Assembly: GCF_003725295.1 (NCBI RefSeq) | Contig: NZ_QICB01000001.1 | Span: forward strand, 496,001-560,000 | Direction: 5' to 3' | DNA: 64,000 bases | Origin: Slackia faecicanis | GTDB taxonomy: Bacteria > Actinomycetota > Coriobacteriia > Coriobacteriales > Eggerthellaceae | Part shown: in pieces, positions 63,211-64,000 of the stretch | Layout: every line of letters begins with the position of its first letter | Position numbering within the stretch: position 1 is the first letter of the stretch | Position numbers and translations under genes: made by a program | Notes under the pieces: generated by a model | Told to the model about the DNA's origin: nothing | Databases searched by the model: none | The model's input: only the letters and a program-made list of their open reading frames with translations

Positions 63211-64000
63211 AGTGCCTTCATCGCTCCTCGAACGTCTTTGAACAGGTTCATCATGCCCATGCCCTTGACGATAGGCATCATGGATTTCTTCATCGGGCCG
63301 ACCGGGGTGCCGTCGACGACGAACATGGTGTTCATCATGTCGCGCATCATCTCGGGGTAGCCGCAGAACATGCGGTCGAAGTTCTCCATGAACGCGGGAA
63401 CGTTCTTGAACTGACGCATGTCCTTCATGACGAAGGAGTCCTCCAGGGCGTCGATGTAGCACTTCAGGCCCGCCTTGGAGGTGTCGCCCGCGTCAAGCGC
63501 CTTGACGGCGGCCTGACCGGCCATCTGGCCTGCGGCGACGGCGTAGTCCATGCCGCGCACCGTGTAGCCGAGGTTCACGCACATCGTGGCGTTGTCGCCT
63601 GCGATGAGCACGCCGTCGGCGGTCAGCTCGGGCATCGTGGTGATGCCGCCCTCGGGAACCATGTGGCCGGAATGCTCGACCAGCTTGGCGTCCTTGAGCA
63701 CGGGAGCGACCTCGGGACGGTTCTTCAGATCCTCGAGCATCTGATACACCGGGACGGTGGCCTTCTCGGCGGTCGCCTCGATGCCCGCGACGATACCGAT
63801 GGAGATGGAGTCCTTGTTGGTGTAGATGATGCCGCCGCCGAAGGTGCCATGGGTGCAGTCGCCGGCGAACAACCACGCGGCGCCCTCGCCCGGGTTGCAC
63901 TGGAAGCGCTTCTCGATCTCTTCCTCGGGAAGTTCGAAGACCTGCTTCACGCCGACAGCCATCTGGGAGGCGGGAACGCGCTTGGCGCCCACGGCCTGCT
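63207..64000 (-). CDS. fixC: FixC, flavoprotein (C-terminal part only)
   Basis: About 264 C-terminal residues; the gene continues beyond the right edge. The visible part includes VPEGGITTMPELTADGVLIAGD, seen as GGITTMPELTADGVLIAGDN, with the second FAD-binding GD, then GYTVRGMDYAVAAGQMA, and the ETF-QO-like middle domain GDCTHGTFGGGIIYTNKDS. FixC is the membrane-linked or bifurcating flavoprotein of FixABCX. fixA and fixB are expected just outside the window on this strand. Met-rich near the C-terminus. Confidence 0.92.
   Translation of the reverse strand, partial: QAVGAKRVPASQMAVGVKQVFELPEEEIEKRFQCNPGEGAAWLFAGDCTHGTFGGGIIYTNKDSISIGIVAGIEATAEKATVPVYQMLEDLKNRPEVAPVLKDAKLVEHSGHMVPEGGITTMPELTADGVLIAGDNATMCVNLGYTVRGMDYAVAAGQMAGQAAVKALDAGDTSKAGLKCYIDALEDSFVMKDMRQFKNVPAFMENFDRMFCGYPEMMRDMMNTMFVVDGTPVGPMKKSMMPIVKGMGMMNLFKDVRGAMKAL

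Noticed and set aside
1-64000. CRISPR array, tRNA or rRNA genes, insertion sequences, prophage
   Set aside because: No regularly spaced repeats, no tRNA-like cloverleaf in the spacers, and no transposase, integrase or phage structural gene were found.

Overview
The window looks like chromosomal DNA from a high-GC anaerobic actinobacterium of the class Coriobacteriia, most likely a gut member of the Eggerthellaceae. The reasons are the uvrC-rapZ-yvcK-whiA block typical of Gram-positives, strong AAAGGA ribosome sites, strong GC3 bias with giant antisense open frames, a split ATP-dependent 2-hydroxyacyl-CoA-dehydratase-type reductase system, a LuxR regulator fused to a 12-helix membrane domain, and an anaerobic carnitine-type (cai/fix) gene set. 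The genus cannot be fixed from the sequence alone. No rRNA, tRNA, CRISPR array, transposase or phage gene was seen.

Region 1 (1-8552, all minus) holds a partial ABC exporter, a neurotransmitter:sodium-symporter family carrier, whiA, yvcK, rapZ, uvrC and lysO. Region 2 (8806-12097, plus) is a tightly overlapping three-gene operon: two DUF2229/HgdB-like cysteine proteins and a BcrAD-type ATPase activator. It looks like a split low-potential electron-transfer system of unknown substrate. Region 3 (12219-20549, plus) has sbcD-sbcC, an SLH-containing beta-helix lipoprotein and a MocR-type regulator. Region 4 (20920-26326) pairs a BceAB-like ABC transporter (minus) with a divergent response regulator/histidine kinase pair. 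Region 5 (26547-48973) is mixed housekeeping and stress: SstT, a thioredoxin-reductase/AhpF-like fusion with AhpC, an MFS-CBS fusion, a VTT-family membrane protein with an apparent frameshift, a second two-component system, a metal-efflux operon (ArsR, free HMA protein, P1B ATPase) with a perfect operator, a 900-residue TPR protein, an NCS2 permease, a HAD phosphatase, a TipA-type MerR regulator, a nitroreductase and a DNA-glycosylase/NAD(P)HX-epimerase fusion.

Region 6 (49656-64000) is the most distinctive. It encodes CaiD-, CaiC-, CaiB- and CaiA-like enzymes, FixX and FixC (partial), two MFS carriers, a MaoC-type hydratase, an HSL-family esterase and a LuxR-type membrane regulator whose HTH domain is out of frame. 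By analogy with the enterobacterial cai/fix system, carnitine or a similar substrate would be activated to a CoA ester, dehydrated by CaiD, and reduced by CaiA with electrons from FixABCX, CaiB recycling CoA between product and substrate. The extra esterase and hydratase, and MFS carriers instead of the usual CaiT antiporter, suggest a variant pathway. GC-rich hairpins punctuate the gaps of this operon, and its strong GAG/AAG/TCC codon preference (also seen in ahpC) suggests high expression.
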